Source of the DNA: G963663365 sp963663365 | GTDB lineage: Bacteria; Hinthialibacterota; Hinthialibacteria; Hinthialibacterales; G963663365 | Assembly: GCA_963663365.2 (NCBI GenBank) | Contig: CAXXIH010000003.1 | Span: 62,001 to 126,000 of the forward strand | Length of the DNA: 64,000 bases | Direction of reading: 5' to 3' | In this document: positions 1 through 8,458 of the stretch, one piece after another | How the letters are laid out: every line of letters starts with the position of its first letter | How positions within the stretch are numbered: the stretch's first letter is position 1 | Translations under genes and position numbers: made by a program | Notes under the pieces: generated by a model | Seen by the model: only the letters and a program-made list of their open reading frames with translations | What the model was told of the DNA's origin: nothing | Database searches by the model: none

Positions 1-673
1 ATTTTTCGAGCACACCAACACGAGACCCGACAGGAATCGAGGCTCCCACACGCTTGCCTTTTTCATCAAGAAGTGGCTCAACGTCAATCTTCGGTCTAAT
101 AACGTATAAATGTTGTTCTGTTAGAAGATCTGCCGCTTTCTCTAACGCTTTTGCCATCCCAGCCTCAGTATCGGCCCAGCCTTTGGTCATGGCTACTGCA
201 CATCCGGCTTCAGAATCAATGAGAACCATTTCGCATTGGAAAATAGGGATACCCTGGCTGCTTTGTGTTGCGGAAATTCTTGCAACGAGTCCGGACCGTG
301 AATTTTGAGAACTGCATTGCTCTGCAACGAACGGAACCATCGTCGAAAGTTTTGCTCGTGAGCGGGAAAGTTCACCCTTTTTGTTTGCCGGGAAAACGTT
401 AATGGTATCCCACTGAATTTGAGGAAATGCAGAACGCAAGTGCGTAAGGCCTTCCGAACGAAGGCTATCAAGTTGATGATTACTGACATCCCCCAATGCA
501 GAAGAACGTAGCACCGGAAAGAAGAGGACTTTTTGATCCGGAACATATATCCAGTTAAAATGACTTCCATTGTCCGGGACCATATTTGTTTGTGAAGGAA
601 TTCTTACTTCTGCAGATACCACAATTGTAAACGAGAAGAATAACAACAAACGTACTACTAAATAACGCTTCAT
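1..673 (-). CDS. Secreted protein of unknown function, C-terminus cut by the window edge
   Basis: The reading frame starts at the ATG at 673 and stays open to base 1, so the C-terminus is missing. The first ~21 residues form a signal peptide (MKRYLVV, then a hydrophobic run ending VSA), so the product is probably periplasmic or surface located. The start overlaps the stop of the upstream gene by four bases (ATGA), which indicates translational coupling. I recognise no family. The last visible residues (SIPVGSRVGVLEK) could begin a small beta or SH3-like segment, but that is a guess. It is the fourth gene of the LpoB/YcfL operon, so a link to the cell envelope is likely only by context. Confidence 0.75.
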   Translation of the reverse strand, partial: MKRYLVVRLLLFFSFTIVVSAEVRIPSQTNMVPDNGSHFNWIYVPDQKVLFFPVLRSSALGDVSNHQLDSLRSEGLTHLRSAFPQIQWDTINVFPANKKGELSRSRAKLSTMVPFVAEQCSSQNSRSGLVARISATQSSQGIPIFQCEMVLIDSEAGCAVAMTKGWADTEAGMAKALEKAADLLTEQHLYVIRPKIDVEPLLDEKGKRVGASIPVGSRVGVLEK

Positions 674-1548
674 TGTTTTGCTCTCCTTTTTAGATAATTA
701 TGCATTCGCTCCATAATGATGCAACTAAGAATTTCTGCTTGGTTTTCAATAGAATTGTTCGTTATGCCATAAGCGGCCGCTGTACGGAGAGTGGACCTTG
801 ATGAGATTGAGCCGATTAACTGAGCGTCATCGATGCTCAATATCTTTGCGGATAAAGTGGGGATTGTTTCTTCCACGTCTCCCGATACACGGATTATTGT
901 TTGTGATGTATGGCCTGTTCGAAGCGTAACGATTATATCTGCGACTTTTTTGAGCGCTTCACGTTGTGCATACATACGATCTTGGCGCAATGACGAGAAA
1001 ATTTCTTCAGCGTGAAAATCCAAGGCCGTTCTGCGGTCGACAACAATCGCTTCTGCTTCGAGCAAAGGCCCAACAATTGCCGCCTCAACATCGACCCAAT
1101 TGGATCCATCAATAACCGGTTCAATCCATGCTTCTGCACTGATGGGCATGAAAGTCCGAAATGTTATAATGTCTTGTGTTTGTCCGGTTCCATTTGCATT
1201 GAGGTCGATATCTGCAGATGCACTTGCTGTTGGTCCGATAATATTTGCGTTGCCTGTTTCAGTAAGCGAAACCTGCACCGTACTTTCCACTGTCAAATCT
1301 TCCTGCCCGGCAACGTCTAATCCTCCAAGTTCAATAAAGGCTTTGGGGCCCATCACTATAAGTATTCTCGGGCTTCCGGCTTCATGGTATGCCTCCGAAA
1401 ACTCTGCGATGGTGGCGTCGACGAATTCTAAATATTTATCTAAATTTTGGTTTTTCGCACGTATCTTATGATCGTATTTGTAATCGACCGCGCAGACTAT
1501 TTGTGATAGAAGAAGTAAGACGATTAACGGGGGATATTTTTTGTACAT
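670..1548 (-). CDS. Secreted protein of unknown function in the lpoB operon
   Basis: About 292 residues. A signal peptide is clear (MYKKYPPLIVLLLLSQIVCA), so the protein is exported. I chose the ATG at 1548; a TTG two codons upstream (1554) overlaps the YcfL stop and is also possible, with GAGG just ahead of both. The body is mixed, with a stretch rich in Ala, Ile and Asp around residues 80-120 and acidic and basic helical parts later. No catalytic motif is recognised. It lies between the YcfL-like gene (overlap or a 2-base gap, depending on the start) and the cut gene at 1-673. Function is unknown; a role with LpoB in envelope assembly is inference from the operon. Confidence 0.72.
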   Translation of the reverse strand: MYKKYPPLIVLLLLSQIVCAVDYKYDHKIRAKNQNLDKYLEFVDATIAEFSEAYHEAGSPRILIVMGPKAFIELGGLDVAGQEDLTVESTVQVSLTETGNANIIGPTASASADIDLNANGTGQTQDIITFRTFMPISAEAWIEPVIDGSNWVDVEAAIVGPLLEAEAIVVDRRTALDFHAEEIFSSLRQDRMYAQREALKKVADIIVTLRTGHTSQTIIRVSGDVEETIPTLSAKILSIDDAQLIGSISSRSTLRTAAAYGITNNSIENQAEILSCIIMERMHNYLKRRAKQ

Positions 1549-1550
1549 GG

Positions 1551-1955
1551 TCAACGCACCTCGCGAATACGAATCGTGTAGTCCTTGGCGGTTTGAGATC
1601 GTGATACGATACGGTATGTTTCTGTTTCATTAGAAGTCAGAAAAATGGTATGCCACGCTGAATCTTCACCGATCGAAAAGCCATTCATGTCCTTAAATAT
1701 GGTTTGCACTTGCACCTGTATGTCGCCTTTTTTGCGGTTCCGAATATTTGCAAAGACTTCGAGCCTATCGTTTAGAGTTTTTTGGCAACCGATGTGATCA
1801 ATTGCAATTCTTTTCTTTAGGCTTTTGTCTAGAAGAACGGCATGATATGTATCCTCAATTGAGGGCGCCTCACTTTTGGGCACATAGGGACCCCGGCTTG
1901 CGCAGGCTGCAAAAAGAATCATTAGGATTGTGATGCTTAAGATTGGTTTTAACAT
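1551..1955 (-). CDS. YcfL/DUF1425-like lipoprotein
   Basis: About 134 residues from the ATG at 1955, which has an AGGGG ribosome binding site and lies 10 bases after the lpoB stop; an in-frame upstream start would run into lpoB. The N-terminus is a lipoprotein signal (hydrophobic run, then FAAC), so it is probably anchored in a membrane facing the periplasm. The C-terminal ~80 residues (LEVFANIRNR to YTIRIREVR) match my memory of YcfL/DUF1425, a small beta-sandwich lipoprotein family encoded beside lpoB in enterobacteria. The biochemical role of YcfL is not known to me. Identification rests on motif feel plus the lpoB neighbour. Confidence 0.7.
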   Translation of the reverse strand: MLKPILSITILMILFAACASRGPYVPKSEAPSIEDTYHAVLLDKSLKKRIAIDHIGCQKTLNDRLEVFANIRNRKKGDIQVQVQTIFKDMNGFSIGEDSAWHTIFLTSNETETYRIVSRSQTAKDYTIRIREVR

Positions 1956-1965
1956 ATTCTTGCCC

Positions 1966-2580
1966 CTATCTATAGATCGCGTCTTCCAGGCCATATTTCT
2001 TTATTTCAGCCCATCCTCGACGCAGTTCGACTCCTGATGAAGCATCGATCAGCTGAAATGTATAGAGCACGTAATCTGACTGACCTTGAGAACCAGATTG
2101 TGATAATCCCTGCAACTTTCCGGTTAAGAAAAAGTCGATTCCGGCCATTGGTGAATTACCCGAACTTGTTACGAGACCTTGGTCTTTGAGTTCTCTTTCT
2201 CTCTCGACGGCGGCAATATGTTCACGCGCTACATAACGGACTTTTCTATCTCCGCGGTCCAAAAGCAAATTGAGTATCCGTTGCGTAAAAAGTCCAGTAT
2301 CAATTCGAAAGCGTGTATCGTTTATAACTTTTGATACGCCTATTGTTGGTGGATTGACTGCTTGTTCAATTTCAGGCACATCCAAAATTACACGGGAAAT
2401 CTTGTCAGTGACTTCAAGAAGATCGGCGCTGGAAATTCCCGTACCTTCTTCAGGGGTACGTTGCTCAGGTGCAATGCGTGCGGAGGGAATACCTGCCTTG
2501 TGAGAGCCGGTTGATTGACACGCAATGCAGAAAAGCAAAAGTAAAGAACTGCAGATGGCCGTATTTGAGGTCTGTTTCAT
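1966..2580 (-). CDS. lpoB: Penicillin-binding protein activator LpoB-like lipoprotein
   Basis: 204 residues, close to the E. coli LpoB length of about 213. It has a lipoprotein signal with CIAC near residue 21, a variable linker (residues 25-60) and the LpoB globular domain. Recognisable stretches are IGVSKVINDTRFRIDTG, FFLTGKLQGLS, DYVLYTFQLID and, at the end, IKKYGLEDAIYR. In E. coli, LpoB is an outer-membrane lipoprotein that reaches through the periplasm and activates the peptidoglycan synthase PBP1b. Here it is the first gene of a four-gene minus-strand operon with a YcfL-like gene next, echoing the enterobacterial neighbourhood. A true PBP1b target cannot be checked in this window. Confidence 0.85.
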   Translation of the reverse strand: MKQTSNTAICSSLLLLFCIACQSTGSHKAGIPSARIAPEQRTPEEGTGISSADLLEVTDKISRVILDVPEIEQAVNPPTIGVSKVINDTRFRIDTGLFTQRILNLLLDRGDRKVRYVAREHIAAVERERELKDQGLVTSSGNSPMAGIDFFLTGKLQGLSQSGSQGQSDYVLYTFQLIDASSGVELRRGWAEIKKYGLEDAIYR

Positions 2581-3024
2581 GCCTGGTCTCCTTTGATTCT
2601 TAATCTGAAAAATTTCTTGGTCTAAATACCCTGCTACTATTGACTATGAATTTTGGAAAATATGTTGCTCTTGGAACATACGAATGTCAACCAGTTTGTT
2701 GTCCAATTTTGAGAAGAATTGGAGAATATGCCTTTAGAATGAATAAAGTCATTTAAGAGTGATTCCGGGAATGTGTGTATGAAGAATCCATTGAACTGCT
2801 TGTGGATAGGCATGAAACCGGCTCGTGTGATATCACTTCTTGAAAATGGCGTAACTGTCTTGTTTTATTTGTGATAAAGTTATCGGAGCAAAGATGTAAT
2901 CAGGTAATGAAATCGTTTATTTTTTGTCTTTTGCCAAAAGTCAATGCTCATAAGAGAATTCAGTAGATGATGCTGAACTCAATAAGATTGGTTGTTCTAC
3001 CCATGGCATGAAGCGCATTGCATC
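2581..3024 (+). other. AT-rich intergenic region upstream of divergent genes
   Basis: No convincing gene is seen. The stretch separates the minus-strand lpoB operon from the plus-strand PD-(D/E)XK-like gene and presumably holds their promoters. A minus-strand TTGACA lies near 2695, but I could not pair it with a good -10 box. A short hairpin (CCAATT/AATTGG) is present near 2702-2721. Confidence 0.5.
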
Positions 3025-3459
3025 ATGAGCAAAGAACCCAAAATATTGCGGCTAGGGAAAGCTTTTCACCGCCGCGTTCAAGAAGACTGGGAGCGTACGG
3101 CCAAAGATGGCCATGTAACTGCCGAGAAGACTATTTCCTTAAGATGTGGCCGAGGAAATCTGAGGCATCATAGGAAAGGCCGAATGGACCTGCTAATAGA
3201 CGAACTTGGTGATTTCGTGAGCATCGTCGAGATTAAAGGGACAGACTGGGACCGCGTATTGCCTCATAACCGGAAGAAGTTGATGGCTGCACACAAGAGG
3301 CAAGTATGGCGTTACATTGAAAAATATGTCGATATTGATGAGACGAGCGTCTGCGCGGGGATCATCTATCCGCGTGCACCGGAGTGCTTCGGGCTTCGTG
3401 AAGAGGTTGAGGGATACTTGAATGATTATGGGCTACAAGTTGTATGGTACGACTCTTAA
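3025..3459 (+). CDS. Small PD-(D/E)XK nuclease-like protein
   Basis: 144 residues from ATG 3025 (a TTG at 2992 would add 11 residues). There is no signal peptide. The centre reads GRMDLLIDEL, then VSIVEIKG. An Asp followed about 15 residues later by E-x-K is the core of the PD-(D/E)XK (restriction endonuclease-like) fold. A later helix (HKRQVWRYIEKY) supplies a Gln/Arg face often seen after that core. This suggests a DNA-binding or DNA-cutting protein, but the family is not recognised and catalysis is unproven. No methylase or known defence partner is adjacent; the next gene is an orphan ParB 278 bp downstream. Confidence 0.6.
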   Translation: MSKEPKILRLGKAFHRRVQEDWERTAKDGHVTAEKTISLRCGRGNLRHHRKGRMDLLIDELGDFVSIVEIKGTDWDRVLPHNRKKLMAAHKRQVWRYIEKYVDIDETSVCAGIIYPRAPECFGLREEVEGYLNDYGLQVVWYDS

Positions 3460-3737
3460 ATGCTTTGGAGTGACCAAGTTGCCGGAAATCTGGCATTGGG
3501 CGTAACTTAAACAAAATTAGGTAGTTAAAGGCGAAAACAGGAAGGGATTAACATTTAATCGGGCGGGAGTGAATTTTTTGTCCACAAAACGCCCCTTTTG
3601 TTCGTCATTAATAATATACGCTTCGTTCAGTAGATATGAATATAAAGTACGTTCGGCGAATTTAGGTCGTTGGGACTTTGCCTTGAACCGGGATTGAAGC
3701 AGACGACCGGCGCGGAGCGGGGAAAAGAGGGAAACTG

Positions 3738-4541
3738 ATGCTGGCGACTTTGCCGATTCTAGGTACGAGGTCTAAGAAGAGTACAACAAGTTCGTGTTCA
3801 CAAAGTGATCTGATATTTAAGCAGATCCCCATCGACAGTATCACCAATAATCCAAATCAGCCACGAACCATTTTTGATGAGATAAAACTCAAAGAACTGG
3901 CGGCCTCCATAGAGGTGCACGGTGTATTGGAGCCGGTTCTAGTCACACCAATTGATGGATTGAACCAGTATGAGCTTATTGCCGGAGAACGAAGAGTCCG
4001 GGCGGCTGCTATTGCGGGCTTGAGCACAATTCCTGCGATTATCCGCTCGCCGGAATCATCTCTTGAACTATCGTTGCTTGAGAATCTTCAGCGTGAAAAT
4101 CTGGCCGCTATTGAACAGGCAAGGGCCGTAAAGCGCTTAAAAGAATTACAGAATCTTACTGAAATACAATTAGCCCAACTTTTAGGGATGTCACGCAGTA
4201 ATGTGAATATCCTTTTGGCCTTAAATAATCTCCCTGAGTGTATCCAAGAGGAATGCCAGAAATCTGGCAATGCGCCTAAGTCCCTGTTATATGAGATAGT
4301 TACGATGAAAAGCAGCGAGGAGATGCTTGAGGCCTGGGAGGCGCATAAAAGAGGAGAATTACGTACACCTCAGGCCAGGAAGTGCAAGAAAAAGAAAAAA
4401 GTGAATCGCGCTAAACCGTATGTATTTACCGCCACTTCAAGCAGTTACAAACTTACGCTGCAATTCAAGCGCTCAAAGGTTTCGCACAAGGAAATCATCA
4501 ATGCATTGCAGGAGGAAGTAATGAAACTTTTGCAAACATAA
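3738..4541 (+). CDS. ParB/Spo0J-family DNA-binding protein (orphan)
   Basis: 267 residues with AAAAGAGGG ahead of the ATG. Residues ~28-115 are the ParB N-terminal CTP-binding domain, including NPNQPRT, VHGVLEPVLV and the GERRVRAA box, followed by LLENLQRENL. Residues ~125-175 contain the helix-turn-helix (TEIQLAQLLGMSRSNVN). A very basic linker (KKKKK near residue 215) leads to a short C-terminal domain that probably dimerises. ParB proteins load at parS sites and segregate chromosomes or plasmids with a ParA ATPase. No parA is adjacent, which is unusual for a chromosomal parB, so this may be a mobile-element copy, a nucleoid factor or a regulator. I saw no parS-like palindrome but could not search exhaustively. 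Confidence 0.85.
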   Translation: MLATLPILGTRSKKSTTSSCSQSDLIFKQIPIDSITNNPNQPRTIFDEIKLKELAASIEVHGVLEPVLVTPIDGLNQYELIAGERRVRAAAIAGLSTIPAIIRSPESSLELSLLENLQRENLAAIEQARAVKRLKELQNLTEIQLAQLLGMSRSNVNILLALNNLPECIQEECQKSGNAPKSLLYEIVTMKSSEEMLEAWEAHKRGELRTPQARKCKKKKKVNRAKPYVFTATSSSYKLTLQFKRSKVSHKEIINALQEEVMKLLQT

Positions 4542-5131
4542 ATCAATATTTGCCTATATATCGGGATGTCACTTTCCCTCTTTTTACTTCTAATGGCTAC
4601 TGATTTCGTTATGGGTGGGGCCGTAGGGGCCTGCAAATGTTTATCATAGCATTCGTAGCATAATGCTATTTGGTAATGAAAATGTAGTAAGTTAATGATT
4701 ACAAGTAAGTTGGCTGCTCATCGGTGATAAGTACTGATGACCTTCCATAGCATACAAATGTAATCTTTACTAAAAGGATAACAATTGTCAATTCTTAAAA
4801 AAGTATAAGAAATAGCACTTTCCCTATTGACGTTCTAATAATGAACGTGATAAATAAATATCGATAGTTGAACACCGGGTGCTTTGAGAAGCGCAGAGCG
4901 AGGGAGCCTTCGGAGTTTTTCGAACCGAGGGATGGCATCGAAGGGGATGCAGCATGTATTTCAGGGGAGCCATTGCGGGCCTGCAAAATAATCCAAACGT
5001 ATCATTAAAATCCACATCAGATGAAAATGTAATCTTATCGTATTTTTCGGATTACAAAACATTCTTTTTTAAAAGAGATATCAAGCCTTATGGCATGTGC
5101 CAAGGGAAGGCACAAGGAAGGAGTGCGGGAT
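4542..5131 (+). other. Intergenic region between parB and the RHS operon
   Basis: No credible gene. Short ORFs here have unlikely compositions. The word GGCCTGCAAA occurs at about 4627 and again near 4978. The right half probably holds the promoter region of the operon starting at 5132. Confidence 0.45.
4827..4855 (+). promoter_or_regulatory. Weak promoter-like site with an embedded palindrome
   Basis: TTGACG at 4827-4832 is followed after 17-18 bases by an AT-rich ATAAAT/TAAATA that matches the -10 consensus poorly. Between them sits a perfect inverted hexamer, ACGTTC at 4830-4835 and GAACGT at 4843-4848. This could be an operator over a promoter for the downstream secreted-toxin operon. 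It is 277 bases upstream of the first start, so it remains tentative. Confidence 0.3.
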
Positions 5132-5650
5132 ATGAATGCCTCACCCAAGCGTAATAAATCTGTAGGTTTGCAGGCGCGAGGCACGGTTCTGATAGCCGTG
5201 TTGCTGGTCTGCCTGGTTGTAGGTTTGTTGATGACCGGAGGGGTGAAGTTGATTGCCGCGCAAAGCGAATCCTCATCAACAGGATCGGTTTCAATACAAA
5301 AAGCGGGAAGCGATTTGTATGTGATTCCAATTGAGCAAAACCAACGATTGCAGCGAAGTGTGGTCATGAGTCCAAAGCCGGAGTCGGTCGAAGCCAACCG
5401 TATAAGCGGCTTTATGGGCGTGCAATCGGCGCATGGGCGGGGAGGCGTTATCCAACGGGAGCAAACAAGCGGCATTATCGATGAAGTGAAGGAACGCGGC
5501 GGGGGAGCCCGCCAACAGATTGTCTCAGAAAGCGATGCGCTCCAGGAGCAAGCCATTTTAAAATCCCAGGGACGTGCTTTTTCGGTCAGGCGGACTGAAA
5601 CACCCGATAACCGGGAAATTCTATCGTTGCAGGAGAAGCTGGACCGATGA
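5132..5650 (+). CDS. Small single-pass membrane protein at the head of the RHS operon
   Basis: 172 residues from ATG 5132, chosen because GGAAGGAG sits 8 bases upstream; an earlier in-frame start at 5090 has no such site. After a short basic head comes one membrane helix (GTVLIAVLLVCLVVGLLMTG, residues ~18-37), giving a pilin-like or PilX-like N-terminus, and then a hydrophilic exported part rich in Ser, Gln and Glu. No family is recognised. Its stop overlaps the next start (ATGA), so it is translated with the large secreted proteins. It could help export or anchor them; that is inference. Confidence 0.7.
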   Translation: MNASPKRNKSVGLQARGTVLIAVLLVCLVVGLLMTGGVKLIAAQSESSSTGSVSIQKAGSDLYVIPIEQNQRLQRSVVMSPKPESVEANRISGFMGVQSAHGRGGVIQREQTSGIIDEVKERGGGARQQIVSESDALQEQAILKSQGRAFSVRRTETPDNREILSLQEKLDR

Positions 5651-8445
5651 ACGCACTTTTCTTCTCTCTCCTGATTATTACGCAACCGAACGCCGAATTT
5701 CTCGGCAAAGACTCTCGCCTGATTCACGACGGTGTTACGCATACGTGGGAAAGCCAAAGCGGCATGAATTACTACGATGTAAATTCCGGCTCTTGGAAGG
5801 CCCGTAGCGATACGCTCGTATTGGATTCCACAGAAGGTCTCTACCAGGCCGTAGCCAGCGATTCGCAGTTTGTTATTGATGAGAATGAAATCCATATCAC
5901 GGCCATGGAATGGCATTCCGCGCCCACCAAATTCGAGATGATGTTTCAGGATGTGGGCACGCTGCACTCAGATGAAGACACACTCGCTTTTGAGTATCTT
6001 CCTGTTCAGGCAACTTTTGATATTTCTATTGATGAAGTGAATGGAAATCAGGTTGTGGCCTATGATATCATTCCCGGCTTGAACTGGGCGGCGCTTAAAA
6101 GCCCTGAAGGATTTAAAAGTTTCACGGAATTTTCTTCTCGCAACATCCTGCCTGATCCTGCAGAGTTTGGTTCTGTATCATCCGATTCAATCTATGTGGC
6201 CGTGCGCTACAAAGTATTGGATTGGACAGGCTATGACATCAATATTGGCGGATTAACGATAGCCGATGGGGATATTTGGTATGGCAGCCGTGCCGATTTC
6301 AGCGATCAAAGCGATTTAATGGCGCAAATGCTTCCTGGCTACACCTACCGGGGGCACATATACAATACCGATTCATGTACACCCGAACCCATTAGTACGG
6401 AATTCATCGGGGATGAATTCGAGCATCCCACCACGTACATTCTGGATCGCGTAGACAACTACATTTATGTGCTCACCGAATGGGAATATCTCGGAGAAGA
6501 ATCGTTTGTCGTTGATCCCACCTGGACAGACCAAAGCCAAGGAACAACATCGCGATCAGCTCGTTGTTACAACTATGAGGCTACTTGGACACGCGATAAC
6601 GAGCCTTGGATGTTTAGTCCTGGAAAGCATGTTAGCACAGTCAGCCGGATTTATGCGTATGCCCATAAGTTGGACTTATCAGACATTCCAAATGACAAAG
6701 TAATAAGTTCTGTGGCTGTCACCTATTATGATGGAGGCACTTGGCTCAACCCCGGAAATGTAGACACACAGAGGTTATCAACAGTCGATCCTGCCTATGA
6801 TCAAAACTTAACCGGTATAACAACCTCTATCGATTATGATCATTACACGAACAATTCATCTGATACCGCGAACTGGTCCTATTATGATGGCTCGAACTGG
6901 TCATGTTCATCTGTATGGACAGAGTATGTCTTCCCATCAAGCCATGTAGAAAATTCAAAAACATTGTCGCAGACAACACAGGCGGATTTGGTCTTCAATT
7001 TAACGGCGCCACAGATCAGTGATTTCCAGGATGCCTACGATGACCATGATTCTGTGATCTTGCTGCTGGATGGCAAACTCACAAGTGGAGCAATCGATAC
7101 ACTTTGCTATATAGGTGGACCGGGAAACTCAACACTAGCATACCGTCCGTATATCTCGGTGACGTATTCTGATCCGCCAACACCCACGCCAACACCCACT
7201 GCGATTTTGCCCACACCGCCGGTGATGCAGTATTATGATGAATTTTCGGAAGCCTGGAACAATCTGACAGAGGGGGCATCCAACACGGCGACCGAAAATT
7301 ATGGCGGCGACGGCCAGGTCAATGTTCGTGCTGACTTCCAGACTACCAATGCTTCCGTCAGCAGCTATGATTTGGACTATCAAGACAATGACGGTACTTG
7401 GAATAGCCAAGTCTCAGCCACAGCAAGCGATCCCTATGTTTGGTCCTCGGGCGAATTCACCAACCGGGACTTTCGTGTATGTGAGAATTTAACAAGGGGC
7501 GACTCATCGGATTATTCTGTTGATGCCGGAAAGTATTCTCTTGTCATTCAGACTGTGACGCCCACTCCCGTCCCTGTTCCGACGCATATTTGGGTGATGG
7601 ATGATATCGATGGAACTACAGCAACCGTCGATGTGGATGTGCGTCTCAGCGGATACGGCGAGGTCTATCCGCAATGGATTCCATCCGGCTCCGATTTGCT
7701 TTATCACGTTGAAATCAAGAGCTCGTCTGAGTTCTATCTAATCGGTTCGACAACCGATACTGCCTATGCAGCCGAAGATTTGCCCTCGGCCACCTATGAG
7801 TTTCGAGTGCGTGCCCAGGATACGCCCGGCACGTACAGCCAATATGTGAACAGCGCCACGATTGCGCTTACGGTCAATACGCCGCTTCCTACCAATACAC
7901 CAACGGAAACCCCGACGCCTTCAAACACGCCAACGCCAACGGCAACCCCCACACCGGTCTTTGGCGAACCGACTGTATATGAAACGGGCAGCTATCCCCG
8001 GGCAATCACAGTGGGTGATTTCGATGGGGATGGCGACCAAGACATCGCTGTGGCCAATCAGTTCGACCGCAGTATTTCCCTATTTGCGAATCTGATTTAT
8101 GGCATCACATACGGTGTGACCGATGTCCAACCGGGGCAGCTCTATGAATACCCGAATTCTCCGATGGTTACCGGTGAAGAATATTGGTCGCTTTCCACAG
8201 GGGATGTCGACCAAGATAGCTACATCGATCTTGTGGGTATGAACGACGGGCCGGAACCGGTTTCCATCTTGTATGGCAACGGGGATGGGACCTTTGCGGC
8301 TCCCATCCATTTCGGCCAAGGCACAGGACCGCGCGCCGCCGAAGTGGTGGAACTGTGTACGGATGGGTATGCGGATATCGTCATCATTGATAGCGCTTCC
8401 AACGAATTGCATGTGCGCCTGAATCTTGCAGGACAAGGGCAGTAA
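5647..8445 (+). CDS. Large exported protein with DNRLRE-like, FN3-like and FG-GAP/VCBS repeat domains
   Basis: 932 residues with a short N-terminal signal (MNALFFSLLIITQPNA). The N-terminal part (EFLGKDSRLIHDGVTHTWES, EYLPVQATFDI, PGLNW) is of the kind that precedes RHS proteins such as WapA. Residues ~285-505 form a DNRLRE-type beta domain ending YISVTYSDPP. A Thr-Pro linker (~508-522) leads to FN3-like segments (~525-745). A second Thr-Pro linker (~748-773) leads to FG-GAP/VCBS repeats with calcium-loop signatures DFDGDGDQDIAV and GNGDGTF up to the end. Role: probably a surface adhesin or stalk. The next gene begins 13 bases downstream with an AAGGAGG site that overlaps this stop codon, so the two are coupled. 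Confidence 0.82.
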   Translation: MNALFFSLLIITQPNAEFLGKDSRLIHDGVTHTWESQSGMNYYDVNSGSWKARSDTLVLDSTEGLYQAVASDSQFVIDENEIHITAMEWHSAPTKFEMMFQDVGTLHSDEDTLAFEYLPVQATFDISIDEVNGNQVVAYDIIPGLNWAALKSPEGFKSFTEFSSRNILPDPAEFGSVSSDSIYVAVRYKVLDWTGYDINIGGLTIADGDIWYGSRADFSDQSDLMAQMLPGYTYRGHIYNTDSCTPEPISTEFIGDEFEHPTTYILDRVDNYIYVLTEWEYLGEESFVVDPTWTDQSQGTTSRSARCYNYEATWTRDNEPWMFSPGKHVSTVSRIYAYAHKLDLSDIPNDKVISSVAVTYYDGGTWLNPGNVDTQRLSTVDPAYDQNLTGITTSIDYDHYTNNSSDTANWSYYDGSNWSCSSVWTEYVFPSSHVENSKTLSQTTQADLVFNLTAPQISDFQDAYDDHDSVILLLDGKLTSGAIDTLCYIGGPGNSTLAYRPYISVTYSDPPTPTPTPTAILPTPPVMQYYDEFSEAWNNLTEGASNTATENYGGDGQVNVRADFQTTNASVSSYDLDYQDNDGTWNSQVSATASDPYVWSSGEFTNRDFRVCENLTRGDSSDYSVDAGKYSLVIQTVTPTPVPVPTHIWVMDDIDGTTATVDVDVRLSGYGEVYPQWIPSGSDLLYHVEIKSSSEFYLIGSTTDTAYAAEDLPSATYEFRVRAQDTPGTYSQYVNSATIALTVNTPLPTNTPTETPTPSNTPTPTATPTPVFGEPTVYETGSYPRAITVGDFDGDGDQDIAVANQFDRSISLFANLIYGITYGVTDVQPGQLYEYPNSPMVTGEEYWSLSTGDVDQDSYIDLVGMNDGPEPVSILYGNGDGTFAAPIHFGQGTGPRAAEVVELCTDGYADIVIIDSASNELHVRLNLAGQGQ

Positions 8446-8458
8446 GGAGGGAAGCGTC

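Noticed and set aside
193..570. Minus-strand 125-residue ORF
   Set aside because: It is another frame of the cut secreted-protein gene at 1-673, which has a signal peptide and coupling to the next gene.
4954..5154. Plus-strand 66-residue ORF before the RHS operon
   Set aside because: It overlaps the better-supported start at 5132, has no ribosome binding site and no protein-like pattern.
7160..7230. Repeated ACACC/CCAACACC tracts as a CRISPR-like or satellite repeat
   Set aside because: They encode in-frame Thr-Pro linkers within secreted proteins (also near 7890, 10850, 12130, 36200 and 36640).
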